From: Candidatus Thalassarchaeaceae archaeon
GTDB lineage: Archaea; Thermoplasmatota; Poseidoniia; Poseidoniales; Thalassarchaeaceae
Length of the DNA: 35,955 bases
Reading direction: 5' to 3'
NCBI GenBank assembly: GCA_029250665.1
Contig: JAQXEV010000038.1
Span: forward strand, 1-35,955
Below, in pieces: positions 8,756 to 15,925 of this stretch. The notes below the pieces were generated by a model that saw only the letters and a program-made list of their open reading frames with translations, was not told where the DNA came from and made no database searches. A program made the translations under genes and the position numbers. Position 1 is the first letter of the stretch. Every line of letters begins with the position of its first letter.

Positions 8756-9553
8756 ATGAGTATGGAAGTCACACGTCATGATGGAGGCGTTGCTGTGGTC
8801 ACACTTTCCGAGGCTGCTGCTAGAAACGCCTTCTCACGATCTTCTATACACGAGATTGCAGATGTGTTGGGTGGATTGTTGGATGACCCGTCTTGCAATG
8901 GGATTGTGCTTACGGGCACGGGTCGATTCTTCTGTACTGGTGCTGATATCGACGAATTTGCCGACTCGATTGATGATGGTTCCATCGCGGATCTCGTCGG
9001 TGAATTAACCGGGGTTTTGCATCCACTTGAGTTGCGCCTTCGCCGTTCTCCGACCGTTTTTGTCGCTGCGATGAATGGTGCTGCAGCCGGCGGTGGGCTC
9101 GGTCTCGCCTTATCTGCTGATTACCGAGTCTGCGTACCCGAAGCCCGCCTCGCCGCCGCCTTCTTTTCACTCGGCCTCTCTCCAGATGGCGGCTCGACCT
9201 GGATGCTCCCGCGTTTGGTAGGGAACCAGCGCGCTCGCCGATTCTTCTTCGACAACGAGGTCTGGACAGGTGAGCAAGCTCTCGAATTTGGAGCAGTTGA
9301 CGAGGTTGTTGGAGCTGACGATTTACTTGGGCGTGCCATTGAGGTTGCAGCCAAGTGGGGCTCGTGGGCTCAAGCGAGCAGACAGGGAACCAAGCAATTG
9401 CTCGATGCCTCGACTGCGACCTTCATGGAGACTCAACTTGAGTTTGAGAAGTCCTTGATTACTGCTGCGAGTCTCACACCGGATTTTGCTGAAGGAGTCT
9501 CGGCCTTTCTCGAGAAGCGAACGCCCTCTTTTGGGCACTCGGAAGAAGAATAA
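8756..9553 (+). CDS. Crotonase-family isomerase, PaaG-like
   Basis: This crotonase (265 aa) lacks the first hydratase glutamate: the position reads GGGLGLALSAD. The second half reads SLGLSPDGGSTWMLPRLVG, which matches the PDxGGTWxLPRLVG pattern of PaaG-type enzymes, the oxepin-forming/double-bond isomerases of phenylacetate catabolism. It therefore probably isomerises an enoyl- or epoxy-acyl-CoA and does not hydrate. ATG 8756 follows CTGGGAG; a second ATG lies two codons on. It is divergent from the aldehyde dehydrogenase and convergent with the peroxiredoxin-like gene. Fold is certain; PaaG-like activity is a motif-based inference. Confidence 0.82.
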   Translation: MSMEVTRHDGGVAVVTLSEAAARNAFSRSSIHEIADVLGGLLDDPSCNGIVLTGTGRFFCTGADIDEFADSIDDGSIADLVGELTGVLHPLELRLRRSPTVFVAAMNGAAAGGGLGLALSADYRVCVPEARLAAAFFSLGLSPDGGSTWMLPRLVGNQRARRFFFDNEVWTGEQALEFGAVDEVVGADDLLGRAIEVAAKWGSWAQASRQGTKQLLDASTATFMETQLEFEKSLITAASLTPDFAEGVSAFLEKRTPSFGHSEEE

Positions 9554-9589
9554 TCTCCAATCGACTGAGTTGGTGGCTTGAGTTGCGGC

Positions 9590-10252
9590 TCAGAAGATTT
9601 TGGCTGCGGTAGTGAATACCCTTGCATCAGGATAATCCGAGCAGTATTGGTAGGCGTAGGTGGTACGCACCTTACCCGAGGAATCTACGAGGAACTCTCC
9701 TGTAGACATCCAAGGATTGTCTACTAGAGGACGATCGATTGCACGCCTAGCCTCTTGGAAGTCAAGTCCGATCTCCTTCGAGTGACACCAAGTTTCCTCA
9801 GGAGCGTCATACAGTACTTGTTCCACACCAAAGTTTGCCAGCCCGTAGGCGTTGTATACAACATATTCAGGGTCGCAAAGTATCGGACAAGAAATCTCGT
9901 ACTTTTCGCGATATTCAGCGGCTCTCTCCGGCTCTCCCTGGCCTATGATAACTGGAGTTATTCCAGCGGCAATATAGTCGTCGTACTCGTCGCTGAGTCT
10001 TGATGCTCTATCGAGTCCACACCCACAACCAAAGTGGCGCCAAAACATCAGAAGAGCCGGGCCATCCGACCAGAATGAGGACAATTGACGTGGGGTACCA
10101 GTATGATCGAGCAATTCGAGGTCTGGTGCGTTGGTGCCGACATCGAGGAGTTTCGATCGCTTATCTCCAGGTCCAGCAACCCAGATATCGAGCCATTCCT
10201 TCTCAGCGGCTTCAGTCAGTCCCTCAGTGTCTTCCATACCTACTTTAGGCAT
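9590..10252 (-). CDS. AhpC/TSA-like thioredoxin-fold (peroxiredoxin-like) protein
   Basis: The core begins with VGTNAPDLELLDHTG and LSSFWSDGPALLMFWRHFGCGCGLD, the layout of AhpC/TSA proteins, with a Cys-Gly-Cys-Gly motif at the peroxidatic position. Then come GITPVIIGQGEPERA, CPILCDPEYVVYNAYG and a strand near GEFLVDSSGKVR. I chose ATG 10252: the track start at 10315 would run back into the SemiSWEET gene, and an AT-rich TATA-like stretch (TTTATTTTGTACAAA) lies just upstream of 10252. At 220 aa it resembles peroxiredoxin-like (PRXL2/AhpC-TSA_2) proteins. It is last in the oxygenase operon or has its own promoter. A role in detoxifying peroxide from oxygenase turnover is plausible but unproven. 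Confidence 0.72.
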   Translation of the reverse strand: MPKVGMEDTEGLTEAAEKEWLDIWVAGPGDKRSKLLDVGTNAPDLELLDHTGTPRQLSSFWSDGPALLMFWRHFGCGCGLDRASRLSDEYDDYIAAGITPVIIGQGEPERAAEYREKYEISCPILCDPEYVVYNAYGLANFGVEQVLYDAPEETWCHSKEIGLDFQEARRAIDRPLVDNPWMSTGEFLVDSSGKVRTTYAYQYCSDYPDARVFTTAAKIF

Positions 10253-10277
10253 CTTTGTACAAAATAAAGATTTAGCC

Positions 10278-10565
10278 CTAACGACGTAGTCGTAGAACAC
10301 CAATGATGATGGCAAGAATGCAGGATAAGGCTGCGATATTTGCGAAAACCATCGCCATAGACTCGATGACTATTCCATAGAATAACCACATCGTCAGAGA
10401 GGCTGAAACCAGAGAGAAAGTCGGTAACGAAATTCCCTCATGCTTGCCCTCAGACCAGACTTTGCGAATCTGTGGGAACCATGCGATTACACCGAGAAAT
10501 CCCGCTGCGACGCCAATCGCTTCAACCCAGAGTGGAATCGTCGTCGCCAATTCCCGACACCTCAC
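10278..10565 (-). CDS. SemiSWEET/PQ-loop small transporter
   Basis: This 95-aa protein has three predicted transmembrane helices and the PQ-loop signature: GFLGVIAWFPQIRKVW followed by EGISLPTFSL. A central WLFYG and a helix-3 asparagine (MVFANIAAL) match SemiSWEET half-transporters, which dimerise to carry sugars or other small solutes. The GTG start at 10565 overlaps the dehydrogenase stop in a GTGA, so translation is probably coupled. Its position inside a CoA-catabolic operon is unusual and suggests a solute related to that pathway, though this is only contextual. Confidence 0.82.
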   Translation of the reverse strand: MRCRELATTIPLWVEAIGVAAGFLGVIAWFPQIRKVWSEGKHEGISLPTFSLVSASLTMWLFYGIVIESMAMVFANIAALSCILAIIIGVLRLRR

Positions 10566-11461
10566 AATGGCAGGTCATCGCGCTCGGCCTTCTCGCCGTC
10601 AGACCAATCGTATAGACCACGAGCTGTTTTCTTTCCGAGGCTGCCCTCGGCGACAAGCGCCTCGAGCAGAGGATGAGGCCGATACGAATCATCATCAAAG
10701 GCTTCAGCCAAATTATTCAGAATGTCGCGACGAACATCTAGCCCAACCAAGTCACTAAGTTCGAGCGGTCCCATTGGATGTCGATATCCTAATCTCATTG
10801 CAGTATCAATATCGCTGGCACTGGCAACGCCATCAGCCAGCATTCGAATCGCTTCATTACCCAGGATTACTCCGAGCCTGCTCGTTGCAAATCCAGGTAC
10901 ATCGCGCACCAAAATCGTCTCTTTTCCCATGGCAGAACCGATGGACTGAGCTGCTTCAACAGTCTCATCAGAGCAGTTGTCATGACGAACAATCTCAAGC
11001 AATTTCATGATTGGAACTGGATTGAAGAAGTGCATCCCGATAACTCTGTCAGCACAAGTAGTGGCCTCTGCGATTGCGCCAATCGGAAGTCCCGAAGTAT
11101 TCGTCGCAAGTATAGCGTGGGCCGGAGCCATCGACTCGAGATCCCGGAAGATACTCTGTTTCAATTCCATAATCTCAGGAACAGCCTCGATAACCAAGTC
11201 AGCCCCAGAAACGGCCTCAGCCATATCCGCGCATGCACTTAGATTTCCTTCCCACTCTGCCTTCTGCTCAGCAGTGGTCTTGCCACGAGCAATTCCTTTG
11301 TCCCAGAAGGAGTCGACAGCAGCCATCCCCTTCGCTAATCCTTCAGGAAAAGTATCGAACAATCGAGTCTCCCAACCGGTTTGAGCGCAGACCTGAGCAA
11401 TCCCTGCGCCCATCGTCCCGGCGCCGATTACGGCGACGGTACGAATGCCCATTCGTTTCAC
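10562..11461 (-). CDS. 3-hydroxyacyl-CoA dehydrogenase (PaaH/HbdA type)
   Basis: It oxidises (S)-3-hydroxyacyl-CoA to 3-oxoacyl-CoA with NAD. The Rossmann start AVIGAGTMGAGIAQ is at residues ~9-22. The active-site segments are LATNTSGLPIGAIA and MHFFNPVPIMKLLEIV. The C-terminal domain begins at PGFATSRLGV and includes GYRHPMGPLELSDLVGLD. Length (299 aa) is that of the stand-alone enzyme with no crotonase domain. The GTG start at 11461 overlaps the upstream gene's TGA (GTGA), and the stop overlaps the SemiSWEET start the same way; ATG three codons in is an alternative start. It is the oxidative beta-oxidation step downstream of the BoxB-like oxygenase. Confidence 0.93.
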   Translation of the reverse strand: MKRMGIRTVAVIGAGTMGAGIAQVCAQTGWETRLFDTFPEGLAKGMAAVDSFWDKGIARGKTTAEQKAEWEGNLSACADMAEAVSGADLVIEAVPEIMELKQSIFRDLESMAPAHAILATNTSGLPIGAIAEATTCADRVIGMHFFNPVPIMKLLEIVRHDNCSDETVEAAQSIGSAMGKETILVRDVPGFATSRLGVILGNEAIRMLADGVASASDIDTAMRLGYRHPMGPLELSDLVGLDVRRDILNNLAEAFDDDSYRPHPLLEALVAEGSLGKKTARGLYDWSDGEKAERDDLPL

Positions 11462-12018
11462 TCCCTGCCGTATGCCGCTAATGCAGCCTGAAACAGTCGT
11501 TGCCGCGGAACATCATGCTCCAAGAAGCAAGTGAAAGGAGCCACATCTTTGAGCAATTCAATCGCCGAGACATAAGCGCCGTAAATGAAGGGGTCAGCGA
11601 CCTCAGTCGCTGGAATATTGATTCCCAACTTAGCCAATCCCTTCCGCGTATCTTCGTCCCAAATCGCGTAGGTGTGTTGGGTGAAGTGGAGGTAGGAGGA
11701 GAGTCTGACTATGTCGGAGCGAGCATTTGGGGTAAAGGAGTCGAGTAACAGAGTGTCGGGGTAACGAATCGCATACATCGCTAGTTTCACTTCGCGCGTA
11801 GTTTCGTCTCGCCAATCTCTCTTGCCTAATCCCATCCATTCATCGACCATATCGAACATGTCATTGGTGTAAGGTCGATGCACTCTGTAGAGCAGTTTTT
11901 CGTAGCCTTCAGCGTCTTGATCGGCTGAATGGTGGTGCTCGTGAAATAGGTCGGTTAATTTGTCAAAGAATGGCTTACAGCTCTCCTTATCGAAGGCCAG
12001 GAGTGATAGATGTTGCAT
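11458..12018 (-). CDS. Uncharacterised protein embedded between oxygenase and dehydrogenase
   Basis: I do not recognise this 186-aa soluble protein. It is rich in His, Asp and aromatic residues, with a FHEHHHSADQDAEGYE stretch near the N-terminus and predicted helices throughout. No signal peptide or membrane span is seen. ATG 12018 is preferred: it lies 17 nt after the oxygenase stop and is preceded by GGGTGAT. The track start (12069) overlaps the oxygenase. Its stop overlaps the dehydrogenase GTG. Tight packing implies it works with the oxygenase, for example as a small subunit, metal chaperone or hydrolase. The clustered His/Asp/Glu could bind metal; that is speculation. Confidence 0.7.
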   Translation of the reverse strand: MQHLSLLAFDKESCKPFFDKLTDLFHEHHHSADQDAEGYEKLLYRVHRPYTNDMFDMVDEWMGLGKRDWRDETTREVKLAMYAIRYPDTLLLDSFTPNARSDIVRLSSYLHFTQHTYAIWDEDTRKGLAKLGINIPATEVADPFIYGAYVSAIELLKDVAPFTCFLEHDVPRQRLFQAALAAYGRE

Positions 12019-12035
12019 GAAATCACCCGTTAGGC

Positions 12036-13178
12036 TCAGTCGCCCTTCCACTCGCGGTATTGAATCCATTCTTCTTGCATGTATTCGTTAATCAGACGTT
12101 CTTCGTCCGCATCGGTGGGAAGAACGTCGTCGAGGTAAGCCTGCCAATCTGCGTCACTTCCTTCGAAGTCATCGCCTTCAATCGTGTAACGCTTTGCTGA
12201 GTATTTTCCGATTCCTCGGTTGAATTTGTCAGACGGAATAAACAACTCAGGCTCGCCTTCCTTCCGGGCCTGACTAATTCTGCGCATCTCGTCGCGAAGT
12301 TCCTGGAAATAGAGCTCACGGCTCGCTTCGTTGAGGTGATCACGGTCGGCAGCATCGCTGGACTCGCGTTCATCATAGCGCCCCTTGATTCCGTAAACAT
12401 AGGCCCACTGGGCGCTTGTCGAGTCGTCAGTTCCAAACAGGTCGAGGCCGGTGCTGACCCACTTGTTGACGTATTTCTGGAGAAGAGCGCATGGGATTAC
12501 TCCCTGCTTGACGATTCGGCGTAGTCCATTGGCTCCGGTGCCAAGGTGGAAGGATTCCTCCTTCAGCATCGGTCCCATCGAGGCGGCGAGTGGCTGGAAA
12601 GAAGATGTGCTGAGCATCTTCAGTTGGTACTTGCCGTCTCGGTCGATGAAGTGAGTGAAGCAGAAGAAGTCCAACCAGTGGTCGATTGGTTCGTTGAACG
12701 AACCTAGAATTCGAGTTCCTTCCTGTGCATTACGCTCGAGCAGCTTTGCTGCCTCACGCACTCCGTGCTCACCGAAGTAAGTACAGAGAAGGTAAGCCAT
12801 CTGCCATCCGTGGCGCTGTTCTTCGCACATGATTCGTAGGGCTGACTTGCGGTCATACTCAGTCGGTGCGGTCGCCAGCAGGTGGTTCTGCTGCTCGACG
12901 CTGGCGAATTCTGTATCGCCCTGCACGCTGACCATCGAGATGATTGCGTCACGGATGTTTTGCTGTGGGATCTGCATTCGGCGCTGCCACTTGGGCATGC
13001 CTTGAAAATCGCCGAATTCGATCTGGGAACCAGCGGTGTCCCAGTCGAACTTGATGTCGAATCGGTAATCTCCCAGCCACGAGGGATCGAATCCAATTCG
13101 TGTCTGCCAATCACTGAAATCTTGTATCCACACCTCGAAGTTCGGGGTGTAGTCCTGTACGATCTCTTCCTCTGTCAT
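12036..13178 (-). CDS. BoxB/PaaA-family di-iron acyl-CoA epoxidase (oxygenase component)
   Basis: It likely inserts one oxygen atom into the ring of an aromatic acyl-CoA to give an epoxide. Motifs closely follow BoxB (benzoyl-CoA 2,3-epoxidase): QGDTEFASVEQQ, IMCEEQRHGWQMAYLL, TRILGSFNE, FIDRDGKYQL and LKEESFHLGTG. The two ExxH pairs (EQRH, ESFH), the helix glutamate in DTEF and the Asp in DRDGK are the expected di-iron ligands. After them comes VSTGLDLFGTDDST, again BoxB-like, then a shortened acidic C-terminus. At 380 aa it is shorter than bacterial BoxB (~470). ATG 13178 is chosen; an in-frame GTG at 13217 (near-leaderless behind a TATA-like AAAATTTT) is the alternative. An 8-bp inverted repeat lies at the likely transcription start. 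Family is confident; benzoyl- versus other acyl-CoA is open. Confidence 0.85.
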   Translation of the reverse strand: MTEEEIVQDYTPNFEVWIQDFSDWQTRIGFDPSWLGDYRFDIKFDWDTAGSQIEFGDFQGMPKWQRRMQIPQQNIRDAIISMVSVQGDTEFASVEQQNHLLATAPTEYDRKSALRIMCEEQRHGWQMAYLLCTYFGEHGVREAAKLLERNAQEGTRILGSFNEPIDHWLDFFCFTHFIDRDGKYQLKMLSTSSFQPLAASMGPMLKEESFHLGTGANGLRRIVKQGVIPCALLQKYVNKWVSTGLDLFGTDDSTSAQWAYVYGIKGRYDERESSDAADRDHLNEASRELYFQELRDEMRRISQARKEGEPELFIPSDKFNRGIGKYSAKRYTIEGDDFEGSDADWQAYLDDVLPTDADEERLINEYMQEEWIQYREWKGD

Positions 13179-13216
13179 GAGGTGGGCCAGAAGCAGCCTG
13201 TATTTCAACCACTTCA

Positions 13217-13235
13217 CCGAAGACTACGTCTTCGG
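13217..13235 (-). promoter_or_regulatory. 8-bp inverted repeat plus TATA-like box upstream of the oxygenase gene
   Basis: CCGAAGAC-TAC-GTCTTCGG is a perfect dyad (arms 13217-13224 and 13228-13235). On the minus strand an AAAATTTT (13242-13249) lies about 26 bases upstream of position 13219. The dyad would therefore cover the predicted transcription start of the oxygenase gene. This geometry suits an operator for a dimeric repressor, or a 5'-UTR hairpin. Confidence 0.45.
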
Positions 13236-13261
13236 CCGACCAAAATTTTCGATCGATGTGT

Positions 13262-14119
13262 TCAGCGACCTTCGAAGCGAGGTGTGCGACGCTCGACATA
13301 AGCGGCGATTCCTTCCTTCGCGTCAGCGCTGTTGAACAGAGCTGCTTGCAACTCGCGCTCAAGCGCAAGGTGATACTCGAAAGGCATCTCAGGTCCGGAT
13401 TGGACTGAGCGCTTGATGTTGCCAACTGCCATCGTAGCCTTGTAAGGTAGGCAGAACTGGCTGGCGTAGTCGAGAATGTCCTGGCGGAATTCGTCCAGTG
13501 AGCCGTCCCAAACATCGTTGAAGAGGTCGATTTCCTTAGCCTTCTCAAAGGCCATCAGCTCGCCGCTGACCATGTATTCGAGAGCGCGCGACTTGCCGAT
13601 GAGGCGAGATAGTCGCGCAGTGCCGCCTGTTCCTGCAAGCACACCGAGGTTAATCTCAGGAAGTCCACACTTGCCTGCATCCTTGCGAGCTATACGAATG
13701 TCGCAGGCCATTGCGATCTCAAGTCCGCCGCCGACAGCGTGACCGTTGATTGCACAAATGACGAGCTTCGGAGTCTGCTCGAGGCGGCTAAGTGTCTCGT
13801 TAGCGTGAAGGCAGAAATTGTACTTGAAGCCCGGTGTAACCGAGTTCAACATCTGGATGCTTGCACCGGCAGAGAAGAACTTGTGTCCATTGCCTGTGAA
13901 GACGATGACGCTGACGTCGTCATCAAAGCGCGCCTTGACGACAGCGGTATCGATGTCGCGCATCATCTCGTGCGTGTATGTGTTCGGGCCGACTTCGTCG
14001 CCCTCAAGTGGAGCACCCGCCGAATTCGAAGCGAGTTCGATGATGGCGATTCCGTTTTCTGTGACTCCGTAGTTTACCAAGCGGTTTGGCATGGGTTCGA
14101 GTTCAGGCCATGAGGTCAT
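13262..14119 (-). CDS. Crotonase-family enzyme adjacent to the oxygenase (hydratase or ring-processing lyase)
   Basis: Both catalytic glutamates are present: GGGLEIAMACDIRIA and CGLPEINLGVLAGTGGTARL. The CoA-binding segment FFSAGASIQML is followed by a distinctive stretch (FKYNFCLHANETLSRLE) not found in the other two crotonases here. Length is 285 aa from ATG 14119; the track start at 14152 adds 11 residues, but a CATAATC about 25 bases upstream suggests a leaderless ATG 14119. It precedes the BoxB-like gene on the same strand with an 83-nt gap. By position it is the best candidate for processing the epoxide (the BoxC step) or for the first hydration after ring cleavage. It is much shorter than bacterial BoxC (~550 aa), so that role is a hypothesis. 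Confidence 0.8.
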   Translation of the reverse strand: MTSWPELEPMPNRLVNYGVTENGIAIIELASNSAGAPLEGDEVGPNTYTHEMMRDIDTAVVKARFDDDVSVIVFTGNGHKFFSAGASIQMLNSVTPGFKYNFCLHANETLSRLEQTPKLVICAINGHAVGGGLEIAMACDIRIARKDAGKCGLPEINLGVLAGTGGTARLSRLIGKSRALEYMVSGELMAFEKAKEIDLFNDVWDGSLDEFRQDILDYASQFCLPYKATMAVGNIKRSVQSGPEMPFEYHLALERELQAALFNSADAKEGIAAYVERRTPRFEGR

Positions 14120-14181
14120 GGCGCATCGACCGTAGGTCGGATTATGAATCACACGGGTACGCTTGGAGCCTCAAAAATCGC

Positions 14182-15405
14182 TCAAGCGTCGTTTTCAGAG
14201 AAGGAAGTATGACCTCCTCCTCGCTGCTGGGACTTCCACTGAACTCCTATTTCTTCGGCCCGCGGGCTTGCTTCCCAGACATCTCTTGAGAGGGCCTTTC
14301 GGAACGGCATGCGGGAGACCATTCGGCCGTCTGCGAGTTGTTTACGGCGGAGCATGCCGATTTTGACGATGGGCCATAATGCTCGTCGAAATAATCCGGG
14401 TTGGTAGACCCATTTCATGAAGGCGAGCCCATCGCCTTTGCGCGCTTGGTCACGCATCCAATAGCGCGCGACCATTTTGAATCCACGATCGCCAATTCGA
14501 TTCATCAAGAACCGGTTTATGGCGCTCGCTCGAATAAGTGGAATCAAGCGACTACGGACTTGTTTTTCATAATCATTCGAGTCCATAATCGAGTTGGCAG
14601 CCATCGCTCCGCTGGTGATTGCATAACGCATCCCAAAACCCCACATGAAGTCCTGCAAGCCGCCGGCTTCGCCGACATAATGCCTGTCTTCGTGGATGTA
14701 GTGGTCGGGTAGTGAGAAGTCACCCTTCCCGCCGACGCGTTTTATCGGTTGGCGGTTGAGTTCGTAGTGTTCCTCGTACCAAGCGATGGTCTCGTTGAGG
14801 TATCGTCCGGACTTCTTTTGCTGACGCCAGAGGCAGGTGCAGATGAGGCCTATTCCGTCGATGATAATCAGGTAGGAATAGGCTCCCGGAGCGAGTTTGT
14901 CATTGAGTTGGAAAGCGACGTGGTTGGGGTGGTCGGTATGAAAAATCTCTCCGAAGGCAACGGCGCTGGATTCCTTTGGTCCAGCAGCGATTATGTCGCA
15001 TTCGCTGGGGTCTTTACGCGTCTCGTAGTGGATATTTGCGCCAGCAGCTAGGGCCATTCGCTTGAATCCTTGATCGATGCAGTGTTCGTCAGTTCCCCGC
15101 TCGACGACTCTGAATGCGATTCCATCGGTTACTGGATTACTGATCTCGTCGTCGGGATGGATGAGATCGATGATGCTGAATGCATCCGACTTGAATTCGT
15201 TAGGATCCAAACCCCACTCACGCATCTCGTCGAAGAAGTCGGTATCACTGCTCCAATTCTCAAGGCCCTGGAAATCACCGTCGAAGCGCGCGCCTGAGTC
15301 CTTGCGAATCTCGTGCACGTGGACATCATACCCTCCGCGCGCGAGTATAGTCGCAGCCGAGAGTCCCGAAAGTCCTGCACCGAGGATGTCTATGCGGCGG
15401 CTCAC
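14182..15405 (-). CDS. FAD-dependent oxidoreductase, geranylgeranyl reductase family
   Basis: The N-terminal dinucleotide fold DILGAGLSGLSAATILARGG binds FAD. The second FAD motif is YVGEAGGLQDFMWGFGMRYA, with the GD/GE-AGG pattern of geranylgeranyl reductases that saturate archaeal lipid prenyl chains. A basic, aromatic C-terminal region (MLRRKQLADGRMVSRMPFRK) could face the membrane. Length (407 aa) is normal for the family. It lies 62 nt upstream of the oxygenase-linked crotonase on the same strand, so it may head the same transcript. Alternatives are other hydroxylase/reductase flavoproteins of the same superfamily; the family call is good, the substrate is not shown. Confidence 0.8.
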   Translation of the reverse strand: MSRRIDILGAGLSGLSAATILARGGYDVHVHEIRKDSGARFDGDFQGLENWSSDTDFFDEMREWGLDPNEFKSDAFSIIDLIHPDDEISNPVTDGIAFRVVERGTDEHCIDQGFKRMALAAGANIHYETRKDPSECDIIAAGPKESSAVAFGEIFHTDHPNHVAFQLNDKLAPGAYSYLIIIDGIGLICTCLWRQQKKSGRYLNETIAWYEEHYELNRQPIKRVGGKGDFSLPDHYIHEDRHYVGEAGGLQDFMWGFGMRYAITSGAMAANSIMDSNDYEKQVRSRLIPLIRASAINRFLMNRIGDRGFKMVARYWMRDQARKGDGLAFMKWVYQPGLFRRALWPIVKIGMLRRKQLADGRMVSRMPFRKALSRDVWEASPRAEEIGVQWKSQQRGGGHTSFSENDA

Positions 15406-15485
15406 GAGACGACGACCCTGATGCTGTGTTTGAATGGTTGCTTGTCTGTGCGAGGCATTGAAGCACTGAGTGGGGATGGGACTTC

Positions 15486-15908
15486 ATGCCTCGAGTCGTT
15501 GTTCGCGTCGAGTCAGAGAAACTCGAACCTGAGGATCTCCGAGGGCTGGTCGACCCACAGGGCTGCGGTAGCGTGGTATCCTTCGTCGGTCTGACTCGGG
15601 GAGAGGACGATGGCGTCGAAGTTGAGAGATTGGAATTCGACGCCTGGGAAGAGAAGCTTCCGTCAGTGCTCAACCGATTGGCATTCGACGCAGTTGAGCG
15701 CTTCGGCGTCTCATCGGTGGTGATTGCGCATCGTACAGGTGTGGTATTGCCTGCCGAGCCAATCGTTTGCATCCACGTTGGAAGCCCACACCGAGCTGAG
15801 GGATTCGAGGCCTGTTCTTGGCTGATAAGTGAGCTAAAGGCGCAAGCGCCGTTGTGGAAGAAGGAAATTCGAGCCGACGGTGAATTGTGGAAGGCTGGGC
15901 TCGGCTGA
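15486..15908 (+). CDS. moaE: Molybdopterin synthase catalytic subunit (MoaE)
   Basis: MoaE inserts two sulfurs into cyclic pyranopterin monophosphate to make molybdopterin, paired with MoaD. Family motifs are visible: GSVVSFVGLTRGE, AHRTGVVLPAEPIV, VGSPHRAEGFEAC and the catalytic lysines in LKAQAPLWKKEIRADGELW. Length (140 aa) is typical. ATG 15486 starts the conserved N-terminus. The gene is isolated on the plus strand between two minus-strand flavoprotein genes; no moaD is seen, while moaC lies 1.7 kb away on the same strand. It implies a molybdenum or tungsten enzyme elsewhere in the genome. Confidence 0.95.
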   Translation: MPRVVVRVESEKLEPEDLRGLVDPQGCGSVVSFVGLTRGEDDGVEVERLEFDAWEEKLPSVLNRLAFDAVERFGVSSVVIAHRTGVVLPAEPIVCIHVGSPHRAEGFEACSWLISELKAQAPLWKKEIRADGELWKAGLG

Positions 15909-15925
15909 GCGATTCGGCTGCCCAA

